Shown here in pieces: positions 35,013 to 48,799 of a DNA stretch of 64,000 nt. This DNA is from AC-69 sp963751665 (GTDB lineage: Bacteria; Actinomycetota; UBA4738; HRBIN12): assembly GCA_963751665.1 (NCBI GenBank), contig CAVVVF010000005.1:62001-126000 (forward strand). Direction: 5' to 3'. How positions within the stretch are numbered: the stretch's first letter is position 1; each line of letters starts with the position of its first letter. The notes beneath the pieces are model-generated. The model was not told the DNA's origin and ran no database searches. It worked only from the letters and a program-made list of their open reading frames with translations. The position numbers were made by a program, and so were the translations under genes.

Positions 35013-35965
35013 TGCTGTTCTCGGGGACCACCCATCCCGCGCTGGCCGCTGAGATCGCCGGCCACCTCGGCATCCAGCTGTCCCCGTGCAAGATCTCCCG
35101 GTTCGCGTCCGGCGAGATCTACGTCCGGTCCGAGGAGAGCGTCCGGGGCGCCGACGTGTTCGTGATCCAGACCCACGCCGACCCGGTGAACGAGTCGATC
35201 ATGGAGCAGCTGATCATGCTCGACGCCATGAAGAGGGCGTCGGCGAAGCGGATCACCGCGGTGATCCCGTACTACGGCTACTCGCGGCAGGACAAGAAGG
35301 GGCTGGCCCGGGAGCCCATCTCGGCGAAGCTCGTGGCCGACCTCATCACGGTAGCGGGAGCCCAGCGGGTGATCTCGGTGGATCTCCACAGCGGCCAGAC
35401 GCAGGGGTACTTCGACTTCCCGTTCGACCACCTGACGGCGCTCCCCATCCTGTCCGACTACCTGTCGGGTGAGCTCGGGCTGCACCACGAGAACGTCGTG
35501 GTCGTGGCCCCCGACGCCGGCCGCATCCGCACGGCGGAGCGGCTCCGGGAGCACCTTCACGCGGACCTGGCGTTCCTGTACAAGCGGCGGTCCCGTCGGG
35601 AGGCCCACAAGATCGAGGAGATGGCGGTGGTCGGTGAGGTCGACGGACGGCCCTGCATCGTCGTCGACGACATGATCGACACGGGGGGAACGGTTGCGAA
35701 GGGCGCCGAGGCCCTGGCCCAGCAGGGCGCGGGTCCCATCTATGCCGCGGCGACCCACGGCGTGCTTTCCGGCAAGGCGGTGCAGCTGCTCGAGGAGGCA
35801 CCCATCAGTGGTGTGGTGCTCACGAACACCGTGCCGATCCCTGAGGAGAAGCAGTTCGCCAAGCTGAAGGTGCTCTCGATCGCGCCGCTCTTCGCCAGCG
35901 CGCTCCGGGCCGTGTTCGAGGACAGCTCGGTCTCCGAGATCTTCCGGGGCGAGAACCAGCTCTAA
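34985..35965 (+). CDS. prs: Ribose-phosphate pyrophosphokinase
   Basis: 326 aa from GTG 34985 with AAGGGGGAGC before it. Makes PRPP from ribose 5-phosphate and ATP for nucleotide, histidine and tryptophan synthesis. Motifs: 'FASGEIYVRSEESVRGADVF' (flexible substrate loop region), 'YYGYSRQDKK' (ATP), 'DLHSGQTQGYFDFPFDHL' (catalytic), 'VVVAPDAGRIRTAERL' and the PRPP loop 'CIVVDDMIDTGGTV'. Normal length. It follows glmU as in most actinobacteria. Confidence 0.96.
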   Translation: MEIVTKKKMMLFSGTTHPALAAEIAGHLGIQLSPCKISRFASGEIYVRSEESVRGADVFVIQTHADPVNESIMEQLIMLDAMKRASAKRITAVIPYYGYSRQDKKGLAREPISAKLVADLITVAGAQRVISVDLHSGQTQGYFDFPFDHLTALPILSDYLSGELGLHHENVVVVAPDAGRIRTAERLREHLHADLAFLYKRRSRREAHKIEEMAVVGEVDGRPCIVVDDMIDTGGTVAKGAEALAQQGAGPIYAAATHGVLSGKAVQLLEEAPISGVVLTNTVPIPEEKQFAKLKVLSIAPLFASALRAVFEDSSVSEIFRGENQL

Positions 35966-36030
35966 GCTGGACTCCCCAGCCGGGTCGGCTTCCTCCGGCC
36001 GTTGGTACGATTCGCGGCCGGAGGTCACCG

Positions 36031-36696
36031 ATGGAGCTGAAGCTCAAGGCGGAGAAGCGGGAGGAGAGCGGCAAGGGCGCGGCGCGCAAGCTACGGGCCG
36101 TTGGCCGCGTGCCGGCCGTGCTGTACGGGCACGGCGTGGGGCCGATCCCCGTGTCGGTGGACGCCAAGGATCTCTTCCACTTGCTCCACGGGAGCGCCGG
36201 CACCAACGTGCTGGTCGACCTCCTGGTCGACGGCACGCAACACCTGTCCCTGCCCCGTGAGATCCAGCGCGACCACGTCAGGGGTCGGTACCTGCATGTC
36301 GACTTCCTGGCCGTCCGCCGGGACGAGAAGGTGACGATCTCGGTGCCCGTCCGCGTGATCGGCGAGTCGCCCGGGGTGAAGGCGGGCGGCGTCCTCGAGC
36401 ACCATCTCTGGGAACTCGAGGTGGAGTGCCTGCCCGGCGACGTGCCCGACGGCATCGACGCCGACGTCTCGGAACTCCAGGTGGGCGACTCGCTTCGGGT
36501 CTCCGACCTTGTGCCGCCTGAAGACGTCACCGTCCTCACCCCGCCCGAGGAGAGCGTGATCTCTGTGGTGATCCCGCAGGTCCGCGTGGTCGAGGAGGTC
36601 GAGGCCGCGGCGGCGGAGGGCGAGGAGGCGGAGGCCGAGGAGGGCGAGGCCGCTCCGGCGGGGGAGGCTCCCACCGAGGAGGGTGGCGAGGGCTAG
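36031..36696 (+). CDS. rplY: 50S ribosomal protein L25, Ctc/TL5 form
   Basis: 221 aa, the long form with an amino-terminal 5S-rRNA-binding L25 domain ('LKAEKREESGKGAARKLRA', 'GRVPAVLYGHGVGPIPVSV', 'VDFLAVRRDEKV') and the carboxyl-terminal TL5/CTC domain ('VPVRVIGESPGVKAGGVLE', 'LEVECLPGDVPDGIDADVSEL'). The last 25 residues are an acidic Glu/Ala tail. A good ribosome site CCGGAGG precedes ATG 36031, and TACGAT near 36007 may be a -10. In Bacillus the homologue is a general stress protein. Confidence 0.94.
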   Translation: MELKLKAEKREESGKGAARKLRAVGRVPAVLYGHGVGPIPVSVDAKDLFHLLHGSAGTNVLVDLLVDGTQHLSLPREIQRDHVRGRYLHVDFLAVRRDEKVTISVPVRVIGESPGVKAGGVLEHHLWELEVECLPGDVPDGIDADVSELQVGDSLRVSDLVPPEDVTVLTPPEESVISVVIPQVRVVEEVEAAAAEGEEAEAEEGEAAPAGEAPTEEGGEG

Positions 36697-36735
36697 CTCG
36701 GCCATGCCGAGCGAGGCGTCCCCGCACGCCACCCG

Positions 36736-37323
36736 ATGACCTGGCTCGTGGCCGGCCTCGGCAACCCGGGCGAGCGCTACGCAAGGACCCGGCACAACGT
36801 GGGCGCCATGGTGGTCGAGGAGCTGGCGGAAAGGGCCGGCGAGCGGTTCCGCAAGGCCCGGTTCGTCCCCGCCGACGTCGCCGAGATCAAGGCCGACGGC
36901 GAACGCGTGCTCTTGGTGAAGTCCCGCACGTTCATGAACGAGTCGGGGCCGGCGTACGCGTCGGTGGCCAGGAAGCACGAGGTCCGGCCTGACCAGGTGA
37001 TCGCGGCCCACGACGACCTGGACCTCGCATTCGGAGCCCTGCGGGTGAAGTTCGGGGGATCCACGGCCGGGCATCACGGCCTGGACTCGCTGGTCGCCGC
37101 CCTTCGGACCCCCGACTTCTACCGGCTGCGCCTGGGGATCGGGCGGCCTCCGGGACGGCAGGACCCCCTGGACTTCGTCCTCCGGCCCTTCTCCAAGAAG
37201 GAGGCGGAGGTGGTCGCGGTCCTGATCGACGACGCCGCCGACGCCGCCCTGTCGCTCGTCAGGCACGGCTTGTCCCCCACCCAGGACCGGTACAACCGGT
37301 CGGGGCCGAGGTCGGAAGGCTAG
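36736..37323 (+). CDS. pth: Peptidyl-tRNA hydrolase
   Basis: 195 aa. Frees tRNA from peptidyl-tRNA that drops off the ribosome. Motifs: 'VAGLGNPGERYARTRHNVG' with the catalytic histidine in 'RHNVG', 'KSRTFMNESGPAY', 'AAHDDLDLAFGALRVKFGGSTAGHHGL' (given as 'HDDLDLAFG' and 'GGSTAGHHGL') and 'FYRLRLGIGRP'. It follows rplY by 39 bases, the usual pair in actinobacteria, and the pair is probably co-transcribed. Confidence 0.96.
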   Translation: MTWLVAGLGNPGERYARTRHNVGAMVVEELAERAGERFRKARFVPADVAEIKADGERVLLVKSRTFMNESGPAYASVARKHEVRPDQVIAAHDDLDLAFGALRVKFGGSTAGHHGLDSLVAALRTPDFYRLRLGIGRPPGRQDPLDFVLRPFSKKEAEVVAVLIDDAADAALSLVRHGLSPTQDRYNRSGPRSEG

Positions 37324-37459
37324 GGCCTAGACCCTTCGACCTACGCGGGGGCGGGCCCCGGGGGACGGGTGGGCGCCTCCCCAGCCGACCGACATTCCAT
37401 CCCCCCGGCCGATGTACCCCACCCGGCGGATGGGAAACACTCGGCGCGGAGGTGGTTCG

Positions 37460-37546
37460 ATGCGGGCGAAGATCAGTCGCATCCTGCTCTCCGGTGCCAC
37501 GTTGGCCTCACTCCTGATGGCCGCGGGCGCGAAGTGGAAGGTGTAG
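37460..37546 (+). CDS. Mini-protein 1, 28 aa, ending in WKV
   Basis: A 28-residue reading frame, ATG 37460 to TAG 37544-37546, with a good ribosome site GGAGGTGG at 37448-37455. Sequence plan: basic head 'MRAKISR', one hydrophobic stretch 'ILLSGATLASLLMAAG', and the end 'AKWKV'. A second frame 26 bases downstream has the same plan and also ends in Gly-x-x-Trp-Lys-Val. The shared length, shared end, and own ribosome sites make a real gene pair likely. Not recognised; it could be a small membrane peptide or a secreted signal. It lies downstream of pth and upstream of DUF5317 and a GGDEF-EAL protein. Confidence 0.6.
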   Translation: MRAKISRILLSGATLASLLMAAGAKWKV

Positions 37547-37572
37547 GGCGGGCCATGGAAAGGAGGATCACC

Positions 37573-37653
37573 GTGCGCGTGCGCCGGGTCCTGTACGCCT
37601 TCGGCTGGCTCGTCGCCCTTGCTCTCGCGGTCGGGGCTGGCTGGAAGGTCTAG
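37573..37653 (+). CDS. Mini-protein 2, 26 aa, ending in WKV
   Basis: GTG 37573 to TAG 37651-37653, with AAAGGAGG at 37559-37566 as ribosome site; the in-frame ATG at 37555 would put that site inside the gene, so GTG is preferred. Plan: basic head 'VRVRR', hydrophobic 'VLYAFGWLVALALAVG', end 'AGWKV'. Aligned from the end it matches mini-protein 1 at G-A-x-W-K-V-stop, with the same spacing of charge and hydrophobic stretch. The two are in different frames, so they are separate genes, not one broken one. A strong hairpin follows 18 bases later. Confidence 0.6.
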   Translation: MRVRRVLYAFGWLVALALAVGAGWKV

Positions 37654-37671
37654 CGGGACATCTGGACAGGA

Positions 37672-37709
37672 GCCCCCGGTGCGTCCCCTCAGCGGGACGC
37701 GCCGGGGGC
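37672..37709 (+). terminator. Strong hairpin terminator after the WKV pair
   Basis: A 16-bp stem, GCCCCCGGTGCGTCCC with GGGACGCGCCGGGGGC (one G-T pair), around the loop CTCAGC. No T run follows. It would close the transcript of pth and/or the mini-protein genes and separates them from the DUF5317 gene. Confidence 0.75.
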
Positions 37710-37796
37710 GATCCACTCGACGACCCCTCCCACCACGCGACCCACGAGACGAACGGAGATCCGGTTGGCAGCGCCGCTCGCCCCCCACGAGCCCCG

Positions 37797-38384
37797 ATGC
37801 GCCTGATCGCAGCGTCGCTCGCCATCGCGGTCGTCATCGGCTACCTGCTCGGTGGACGGCTGTCCTCGGTGGCATCGCTCCGGGTGAAGTGGCAGCCCCT
37901 CGCCATCGTGGGGCTGGGGCTCCAGGTGATCCCCGTTCCCGGGCGCGCCCTCTCCCTGGGCCTGCTGTACGTCTCGTTCGTGCTACTGCTCGCGTTCGCC
38001 GTGGCCAACGTCCGGGCTGGGGTGGCGGGGTTCTGGCTCATCCTGATCGGCATCGCCCTGAACTTCACGGTCATCGGACTGAACCAGGGCATGCCGGTGA
38101 CCCGGGATGCCCTCGTGGCCTCGGGCCAGGCCGACACCTTGACCGTGCTGCTCGATGACGGTGGGGCCAAGCACCACCTGGCCGGGCCGGGCGATCGCCT
38201 GCTGTTCCTGGGCGACGTGGTGCCCATCCGTCCCATCCAGATGGTCGCGAGCCCTGGGGACCTGATCGCCTACGCCGGTGTGGTGTGGCTCGTGGTGGCG
38301 GCGATGCTCGGCCGGTTCGCGCCCTCCAGGGAACGATCCCGGGGATCGGCGGCCATGCCCCAGGGCGTGCACGATGTCGGTTGA
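37797..38384 (+). CDS. DUF5317 family membrane protein
   Basis: 195 aa, with four to five hydrophobic segments: 'LIAASLAIAVVIGYLLGG' at the start, then about residues 36-52, 58-75, 80-98 and 155-175. The block 'FTVIGLNQGMPVT' and 'GDRLLFLGDVVPI' are the conserved family parts. Function unknown. It overlaps the next gene by 11 bases, so it is probably made together with the GGDEF-EAL protein. The region before it (37324-37796) holds the two mini-proteins and a terminator. Confidence 0.8.
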   Translation: MRLIAASLAIAVVIGYLLGGRLSSVASLRVKWQPLAIVGLGLQVIPVPGRALSLGLLYVSFVLLLAFAVANVRAGVAGFWLILIGIALNFTVIGLNQGMPVTRDALVASGQADTLTVLLDDGGAKHHLAGPGDRLLFLGDVVPIRPIQMVASPGDLIAYAGVVWLVVAAMLGRFAPSRERSRGSAAMPQGVHDVG

Positions 38385-40527
38385 GGTGACCTTGCCGGAA
38401 GGCTCGTCCGGGGTCCTGCAGTCCCTCCGGGCCGAGCCACCCGAGCGGACCACCGCCGTCTGTCTCTACGAGCTCGCCGTCATCCTGCCGCTGCTCGCCT
38501 GGCTCGGCTGGTCCTTCACCCGGGCCCCGGCGGAGGTGTCCGACCCCCTCCTCCTCGAGTGGATCGTGGCCATCGCCATCGTGGACATGCTGCCCGTCCC
38601 CACGCCCGTGGGCTTTCCGTTCAGCCTGAGCTTCCCGCTTCAGCTCTCGGTGGCGCTGATCTATCCGGCTCCGGTGGCCGGCGTGGTCGCGTTGCTCGGG
38701 AGCAGCGACGCCAGGGAGTTCCGCCGGCAGATCCCGTTCCTGCAGGGCGTGTGGAACCGGTCCCAGATCGCCTGGTCCGTGGTGATCGAGAGCCTGCTGT
38801 TCCATCAGCTCGGCTCGCTGAAGTCGCCCTGGTTCGGGCTGGGGCCGGCGGTGCTCCTCTGCGCGCTCGTGGGGTACGCCGTCAACACCCTGCTCGTCGC
38901 CCGGTATCTGCACATCCGGACGGGCCAGCCCACGCTCGGCATCCTCCGCCAGATGCACGTCGGGGTGTTCGGCGAGTTCGTCCTGTCGTACATGGGGCTC
39001 GCGCTGTTCGCGGTCATCGTGGCCACCACGTTCGTCCGCATCGGCCCGTGGTCGATCGCCGTCTTCATCGCCCCGCTCGCGTTCGCACGGCAGATGTTCA
39101 CCCGGACGCAGTCGCTCCAGGAGGCTACGGTCGAGCTCGAAGCCCGTCAGCAGGAGAACGCGTATCAAGCCCTGCACGACGCGTTGACCGATCTGCCCAA
39201 CCGGGCGCTGTTCCAGAGCAACCTGCGCGAGACCATCGAGTCAAGGTCGAAGCGGGACGGCCACGAGCTGGTCGCGGTGATGCTGATGGACCTCGACCAC
39301 TTCAAGGAGATCAACGACACGCTCGGCCACCACTTCGGCGACCTGCTCCTGCAGGAGATCGGTCCCCGGCTCTCCACCGTCCTTCGCGACGAGGACCTCC
39401 TGGCCCGCCTTGGTGGTGACGAGTTCGGCATCCTCCTCCCGAACATCCCGGACGTGGAGACCGCCATCGGGGTCGCCGAGCGGATCCTGGAGGAGCTGGA
39501 GAAGCCGCTGTCGGTCGAGGGCCTCCAGCTCGACGTCACCGGGAGCATCGGGATCGCCATCTACCCTCAGCACAGCCGGGACGTCGAGGCGCTGATCCGC
39601 CGGGCGGACGTCGCCATGTACTCGGCCAAGGAATCCAGAGGCGGCTACGAGGTCTACAGCGCGTCTCTGGACCGCCACAGTCCGGGGCGCCTCACCCTCG
39701 CCGGCCAGGTGCGCCCCGCCCTGGAGAACCGGGAGTTCGTCCTGTACTACCAACCGAAGGTGTCCGTGAAGGATGGTCGGATCGCCGGGGTCGAGGCGCT
39801 CATCCGGTGGCAGCATCCCGAGCGCGGCCTGATCGAGCCCGACGAGTTCATCCCCATGGTGGAACGGACCGTGCTGCTCCGCCCGCTCACGCTCTACGTG
39901 ATCGACGAGGCCCTCCGTCAGGCCCGGGTGTGGTCGCGGCACGGGCTGATGCCCGACGTCGCGGTCAACCTGTCGCCTCGAAGCCTGCTCGACCCCCAGC
40001 TCCCCGACCAGGTGGCCGAGCTCCTCACCCAGTGGGACGTGCCGCCCTCCCGCCTGACGCTCGAGCTGACCGAGAGCTTCCTGATGGCCGACTCCGGGCG
40101 GTCGGTGGGCGTGATGTCGCTCCTGTCCGAGGTCGGGATCACGCTGTCGATCGACGACTTCGGGACCGGGTACTCCTCGCTCAGCCACCTTCGGAGGCTC
40201 CCCATCCGCGAGATCAAGATCGATCGGTCGTTCGTCGTGAACATGCGGGAGGATCCGAACGACTGGATGATCGCCCGTGCCACCGTCGACCTCGGCCGCA
40301 ACCTCGGCCTTCGGGTCGTGGCCGAGGGCGTGGAGGACGTCGAGACCCTGGCGCGGCTGGCCGAGATGGGATGCGAGCAGGCCCAGGGCTACCACCTCTG
40401 CGTCCCCCTTCCGGCGGAGGAGGCCACCAGGTGGCTCGAGGCCCGCACGGCCGGAGCTCGGGCTCAGCGCCGGCCTCCGCGCGGTCGCATGGCCCATCAG
40501 AGCGTCGGGCGCCTGCGAGCGGTCTGA
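38374..40527 (+). CDS. Membrane GGDEF-EAL protein (c-di-GMP turnover)
   Basis: 717 aa from ATG 38374. The first 245 residues form a membrane sensor with about eight hydrophobic segments, of a MASE-like kind. A short helix ('LQEATVELEARQQENAYQ') leads to a GGDEF domain (about 265-425) with 'HDALTDLPNRALF', 'DLDHFKEINDTLGHHFGD' and an intact active site 'LGGDEFGILL'. The EAL domain (about 445-690) has 'GVEALIRWQHPE', 'LELTESFL', 'SIDDFGTGYSSLSHLRRLP' and 'VVAEGVED', so the phosphodiesterase ligands are present. Both activities are possible; the balance cannot be read from sequence. Confidence 0.93.
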   Translation: MSVEVTLPEGSSGVLQSLRAEPPERTTAVCLYELAVILPLLAWLGWSFTRAPAEVSDPLLLEWIVAIAIVDMLPVPTPVGFPFSLSFPLQLSVALIYPAPVAGVVALLGSSDAREFRRQIPFLQGVWNRSQIAWSVVIESLLFHQLGSLKSPWFGLGPAVLLCALVGYAVNTLLVARYLHIRTGQPTLGILRQMHVGVFGEFVLSYMGLALFAVIVATTFVRIGPWSIAVFIAPLAFARQMFTRTQSLQEATVELEARQQENAYQALHDALTDLPNRALFQSNLRETIESRSKRDGHELVAVMLMDLDHFKEINDTLGHHFGDLLLQEIGPRLSTVLRDEDLLARLGGDEFGILLPNIPDVETAIGVAERILEELEKPLSVEGLQLDVTGSIGIAIYPQHSRDVEALIRRADVAMYSAKESRGGYEVYSASLDRHSPGRLTLAGQVRPALENREFVLYYQPKVSVKDGRIAGVEALIRWQHPERGLIEPDEFIPMVERTVLLRPLTLYVIDEALRQARVWSRHGLMPDVAVNLSPRSLLDPQLPDQVAELLTQWDVPPSRLTLELTESFLMADSGRSVGVMSLLSEVGITLSIDDFGTGYSSLSHLRRLPIREIKIDRSFVVNMREDPNDWMIARATVDLGRNLGLRVVAEGVEDVETLARLAEMGCEQAQGYHLCVPLPAEEATRWLEARTAGARAQRRPPRGRMAHQSVGRLRAV

Positions 40528-40653
40528 ACTCCTCCAGCGTCTGGCGTCTGGTGTCATCCCTTCCATCCCGCCGCAGGTACACTCGGCTGACTAGGCCCCG
40601 TCGCACCGTCGACGAGGCCTCTTCGTGCTGTCCGGACCACGCGATGGAGCGAC

Positions 40654-44020
<3,367 letters not shown>

Positions 44021-44064
44021 GCATCAACTCCGGGGCGTTGCCGGGCCGTTGCTAGAATCGGCCG

Positions 44065-45069
44065 GTGATCCCCCGTTCCCTCCTTCGAACCTCGTTCGCC
44101 GCGATCGCGCTGAGCGTCGTGCTCGCGGCGTGCGGCGCCGCCGCGCCGCCCGCCGCGACCGTCGGCGACGACCGCATCACCGACGACCAGCTGGCCCAGG
44201 ACATCTCGGCCTTCCGGTTCCTGTCCGCGATCAACCAGGCGCCCTGCGGGCAGGCCATCGCCGGGGAGACCGCTCAGTCCGCCTGCGCCCGGTTCACCCT
44301 GACCACCCTGATCCAGGAGGACCTGGTGAAGGGCTACGCGCGTGACCACCACATCACCGTGGATCGGGCGGAGGTGACGCGGTCGCTGACGGACCTTCGA
44401 TCCGCGCTGGGCGACACCCTCGATCAGCAGCTCGCGGCGGAGGGCCTGACCCAGCGCGATCTCAACGACATCATCGGCCGGATCCTCCTGTTCAACCAGG
44501 TGCAGAAGGCGGTGGCGGCGTCCCGGGTGGACGATGCGCAGGTGCGCCAGCTCTACCTGGAGCAGCGGCTGCAGTTCACCCAGATCCACGCGAAGCACAT
44601 CCTGGTCAAGACGGAGGCTCAGGCCCTGCGGATCGAGCAGCAGGTGACAGCGAGCAACTTCGGCCGGCTGGCGGAACAGGACTCGATCGACACGGGGTCG
44701 GCACCGAACGGCGGCGACCTCGGCCTCGTGCCGGCAGCCCAGTTCGACCCCACGTTCGTCCAGGCGGCGCTGGCGCTCAAGCCCGGCCAGATCAGCGAAC
44801 CCGTCCACACCAGGTTCGGGTGGCACATCATCCAGCTCGTGAGCGTCGACGTGCAGCCGCTCGATCAGGTCCGGGACCAGTTGGCCGGGCCGCTCCAGGC
44901 CAGGGCGTTCACCGACTGGCTGAAGGAGCAGCTCGGCAGCCGGCGCATCACCGTGAACCCGAAGTACGGGCGGTTCGATCCGTCGACCGGCAACGTCGAG
45001 CCGATCAGGAGCACCGCCACGGGGTCGCCGGCAGCGACGAGCTCGCCGGCGGCCGGCGCCACGCCGTGA
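44065..45069 (+). CDS. PpiC-type peptidyl-prolyl isomerase lipoprotein (PrsA/SurA-like)
   Basis: 334 aa from GTG 44065; TAGAAT at 44053-44058 would give a leaderless message. Signal peptide with lipobox 'VVLAACG' (cysteine near residue 22). A SurA-N-like helical segment is followed by one parvulin domain (about 170-270): 'QIHAKHILVKTEAQALRIEQ', 'NGGDLGLVPAAQFDPTF', 'ISEPVHTRFGWHIIQLV'. The tail is Ser/Ala/Gly-rich. It would help exported proteins to fold at the outer face of the membrane. In mycobacteria a lipoprotein gene (lpqU) occupies a similar place near mazG and eno. Confidence 0.92.
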   Translation: MIPRSLLRTSFAAIALSVVLAACGAAAPPAATVGDDRITDDQLAQDISAFRFLSAINQAPCGQAIAGETAQSACARFTLTTLIQEDLVKGYARDHHITVDRAEVTRSLTDLRSALGDTLDQQLAAEGLTQRDLNDIIGRILLFNQVQKAVAASRVDDAQVRQLYLEQRLQFTQIHAKHILVKTEAQALRIEQQVTASNFGRLAEQDSIDTGSAPNGGDLGLVPAAQFDPTFVQAALALKPGQISEPVHTRFGWHIIQLVSVDVQPLDQVRDQLAGPLQARAFTDWLKEQLGSRRITVNPKYGRFDPSTGNVEPIRSTATGSPAATSSPAAGATP

Positions 45070-45165
45070 CCGATCGTCCCGACCACGATCCGCTCTCCGC
45101 ACGTACCCGAGGGCCCCGTCCCGTCGAGCCGGCAGGGCGAGCGACTGCTCGACCTGGTCCGCGTC

Positions 45166-45879
<714 letters not shown>

Positions 45880-45889
45880 GCGCGAACGT

Positions 45890-45911
45890 CCCCCGGGTGG
45901 TGGACCGGGGG
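45890..45911 (+). terminator. Hairpin after mazG
   Basis: CCCCCGG (45890-45896) and CCGGGGG (45905-45911) form a 7-bp GC stem with an 8-base loop, eleven bases after the mazG stop. No T tract. A plausible terminator. Confidence 0.5.
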
Positions 45912-45991
45912 CATCGGCCGCCGGAGAACGGCGAAATCCTTCGGCCGGGGACTCGTCCCGCGGCGGCCTACCTGCCGATAACCCCCCTGGA

Positions 45992-46018
45992 TGGCCCGAA
46001 CGTGACGGGTTCGGGCCA
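45992..46018 (+). promoter_or_regulatory. Perfect 10-bp hairpin in the leader of a GGDEF gene
   Basis: TGGCCCGAAC (45992-46001), loop GTGACGG, GTTCGGGCCA (46009-46018). It lies 31 bases before the GTG start of the diguanylate cyclase gene. It could be a second terminator for mazG, an operator, or part of a structured leader. It does not match the c-di-GMP riboswitch consensus. Confidence 0.45.
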
Positions 46019-46049
46019 CCGGGGAGACCAGGACCAGCAAGGGGATGCG

Positions 46050-47096
46050 GTGACGACCACGCAGGCCAGCCCCACCACGCAACGGCGGACCGATCCGCTC
46101 AGCCGTGAGTCCCTGTTTCGCCAGATGGGGTGCCTGGTAGGCGCGGTCCTGCTGGGGTTCATGTCGATGGCCACCCGGCAGGTCTCGCCGGGAAAGGCCG
46201 GTGGCCTCCTCCAGGCCTCGACGCTCGCCGTGCTCACCGTGGCCGCCATCATCCTCGTCCCCTGGGACCGGCTCCCCAGCGTGGTCCACCGGGCGCTCCC
46301 CTTCGTCTATCTGGTCGTCGCGGTCCTGGTTCGGCAGGCGATCGGTGGGGCCGACTCCACCTTCGCGCAGCTCGCGCTCCTTCCCGTGCTGTGGGTGGCG
46401 GTCTATGGAACGGTCCTGGAGCTCGGCGTGACGGTGGCCGGCGCGACGGCCGCCCTGGCCATCCCGCTGTTCTCCCAGGGCTCCACCGACCCGGACTGGG
46501 TCAGGGCCATCGCCATGGTCTCGATCGGTGGGTCGATCGGCTTCGTCCTCAACCGGTTCTTCACCCAGCTGCGGAGCCAGACCAGTCGGCTTCGGCTGCT
46601 GGCCGGTACGGACCCCCTCACCGGGGCGGCGAACCGGCGGGCGTGGGACGAGGAGCTGACGCGGGCGTTGACGTGGGCCCAGCACGAGGGCATGCCGGTC
46701 ACGGTCGCGGTCATGGACCTCGACGACTTCAAGGGATACAACGACCGCAACGGCCACCAGGCCGGCGACCTCCTGCTGAAGGAGGCCGCGGCGGCCTGGC
46801 AGGCCATCCTTCGCGTGAGCGACGTGCTCGGCCGGATGGGCGGCGACGAGTTCGCCGTGCTCCTGCCGGGGTGCACCCTCGAGATGGGCGCGGCCATCTC
46901 CCAGCGCCTGCGCGCGGCCGTCCCCGCCGCTCGCTGTTCCATCGGCGTGGCCGAATGGGATCGCCTGAGCGGGCCCGATCAGCTCGTTGCCAGGGCCGAC
47001 GCGGCGCTGTACGAGGCCAAGCAGCAGGGGCGGGGACGGGTGGTCGTCCTGCCCGAATCCTCGCGCCACGCCTCGGGCTCCGATCCCGCGGCGTAG
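46050..47096 (+). CDS. Membrane diguanylate cyclase (GGDEF)
   Basis: 348 aa from GTG 46050 with AAGGGGAT before it. Five to six hydrophobic segments in residues 30-175 form a membrane sensor of unknown ligand. The GGDEF domain follows: 'LLAGTDPLTGAANRRAWDEE', 'VAVMDLDDFKGYNDRNGHQAGD' (given as 'DLDDFKGYNDRNGH'), 'RMGGDEFAVLLPG' with an intact signature, and 'ARADAALYEAKQQGRGRV'. No EAL domain, so it should only make c-di-GMP. No RxxD inhibitory site stands out. Its insertion between mazG and eno departs from the usual order. Confidence 0.92.
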   Translation: MTTTQASPTTQRRTDPLSRESLFRQMGCLVGAVLLGFMSMATRQVSPGKAGGLLQASTLAVLTVAAIILVPWDRLPSVVHRALPFVYLVVAVLVRQAIGGADSTFAQLALLPVLWVAVYGTVLELGVTVAGATAALAIPLFSQGSTDPDWVRAIAMVSIGGSIGFVLNRFFTQLRSQTSRLRLLAGTDPLTGAANRRAWDEELTRALTWAQHEGMPVTVAVMDLDDFKGYNDRNGHQAGDLLLKEAAAAWQAILRVSDVLGRMGGDEFAVLLPGCTLEMGAAISQRLRAAVPAARCSIGVAEWDRLSGPDQLVARADAALYEAKQQGRGRVVVLPESSRHASGSDPAA

Positions 47097-47180
47097 CTCA
47101 CACCTCCGAGCGGCAGGGCGAGACTTCACCGCTCGAACTGCCCGCTTCGGCGTTACGACCGCTCTAGAATCTTCCCCCCG

Positions 47181-48462
<1,282 letters not shown>

Positions 48463-48799
48463 CGGTCCGGGCCGTGGCCCGGAGCGTTCCCGGCCCCGAC
48501 TCACCGGCCGGGCCGGGTTCCTCCTCATCGTGATCACGTTCCTCGGAGTGTTCGCCACGGCTCCGTTCCGCGAGTACCTGTCGGAGCGCGGTCACATCGC
48601 GGAGCTGGAGCGCAAGACCCAGGGGATGGAACGGGCCAACGCCACCCTCCAGGCGGACATCGTCCGGCTCCACGACCCGCGCCGAGAAGGAGCGCCTGGC
48701 TCGCGAGTGCCTGGGCATGGTGGCAGGCGGGCGAGATCGCCTTCGTCACCGGGCCTCGCACCGGCGACGCCGAGCCCGCCCCCTGCTGAACCCCGGGGG

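Noticed and set aside
34706..36028. 440-codon minus-strand frame opposite prs
   Set aside because: Antisense shadow of prs, whose motifs are complete.
45890..46049. c-di-GMP riboswitch before the GGDEF gene
   Set aside because: The leader has two plain hairpins and none of the GEMM consensus segments.
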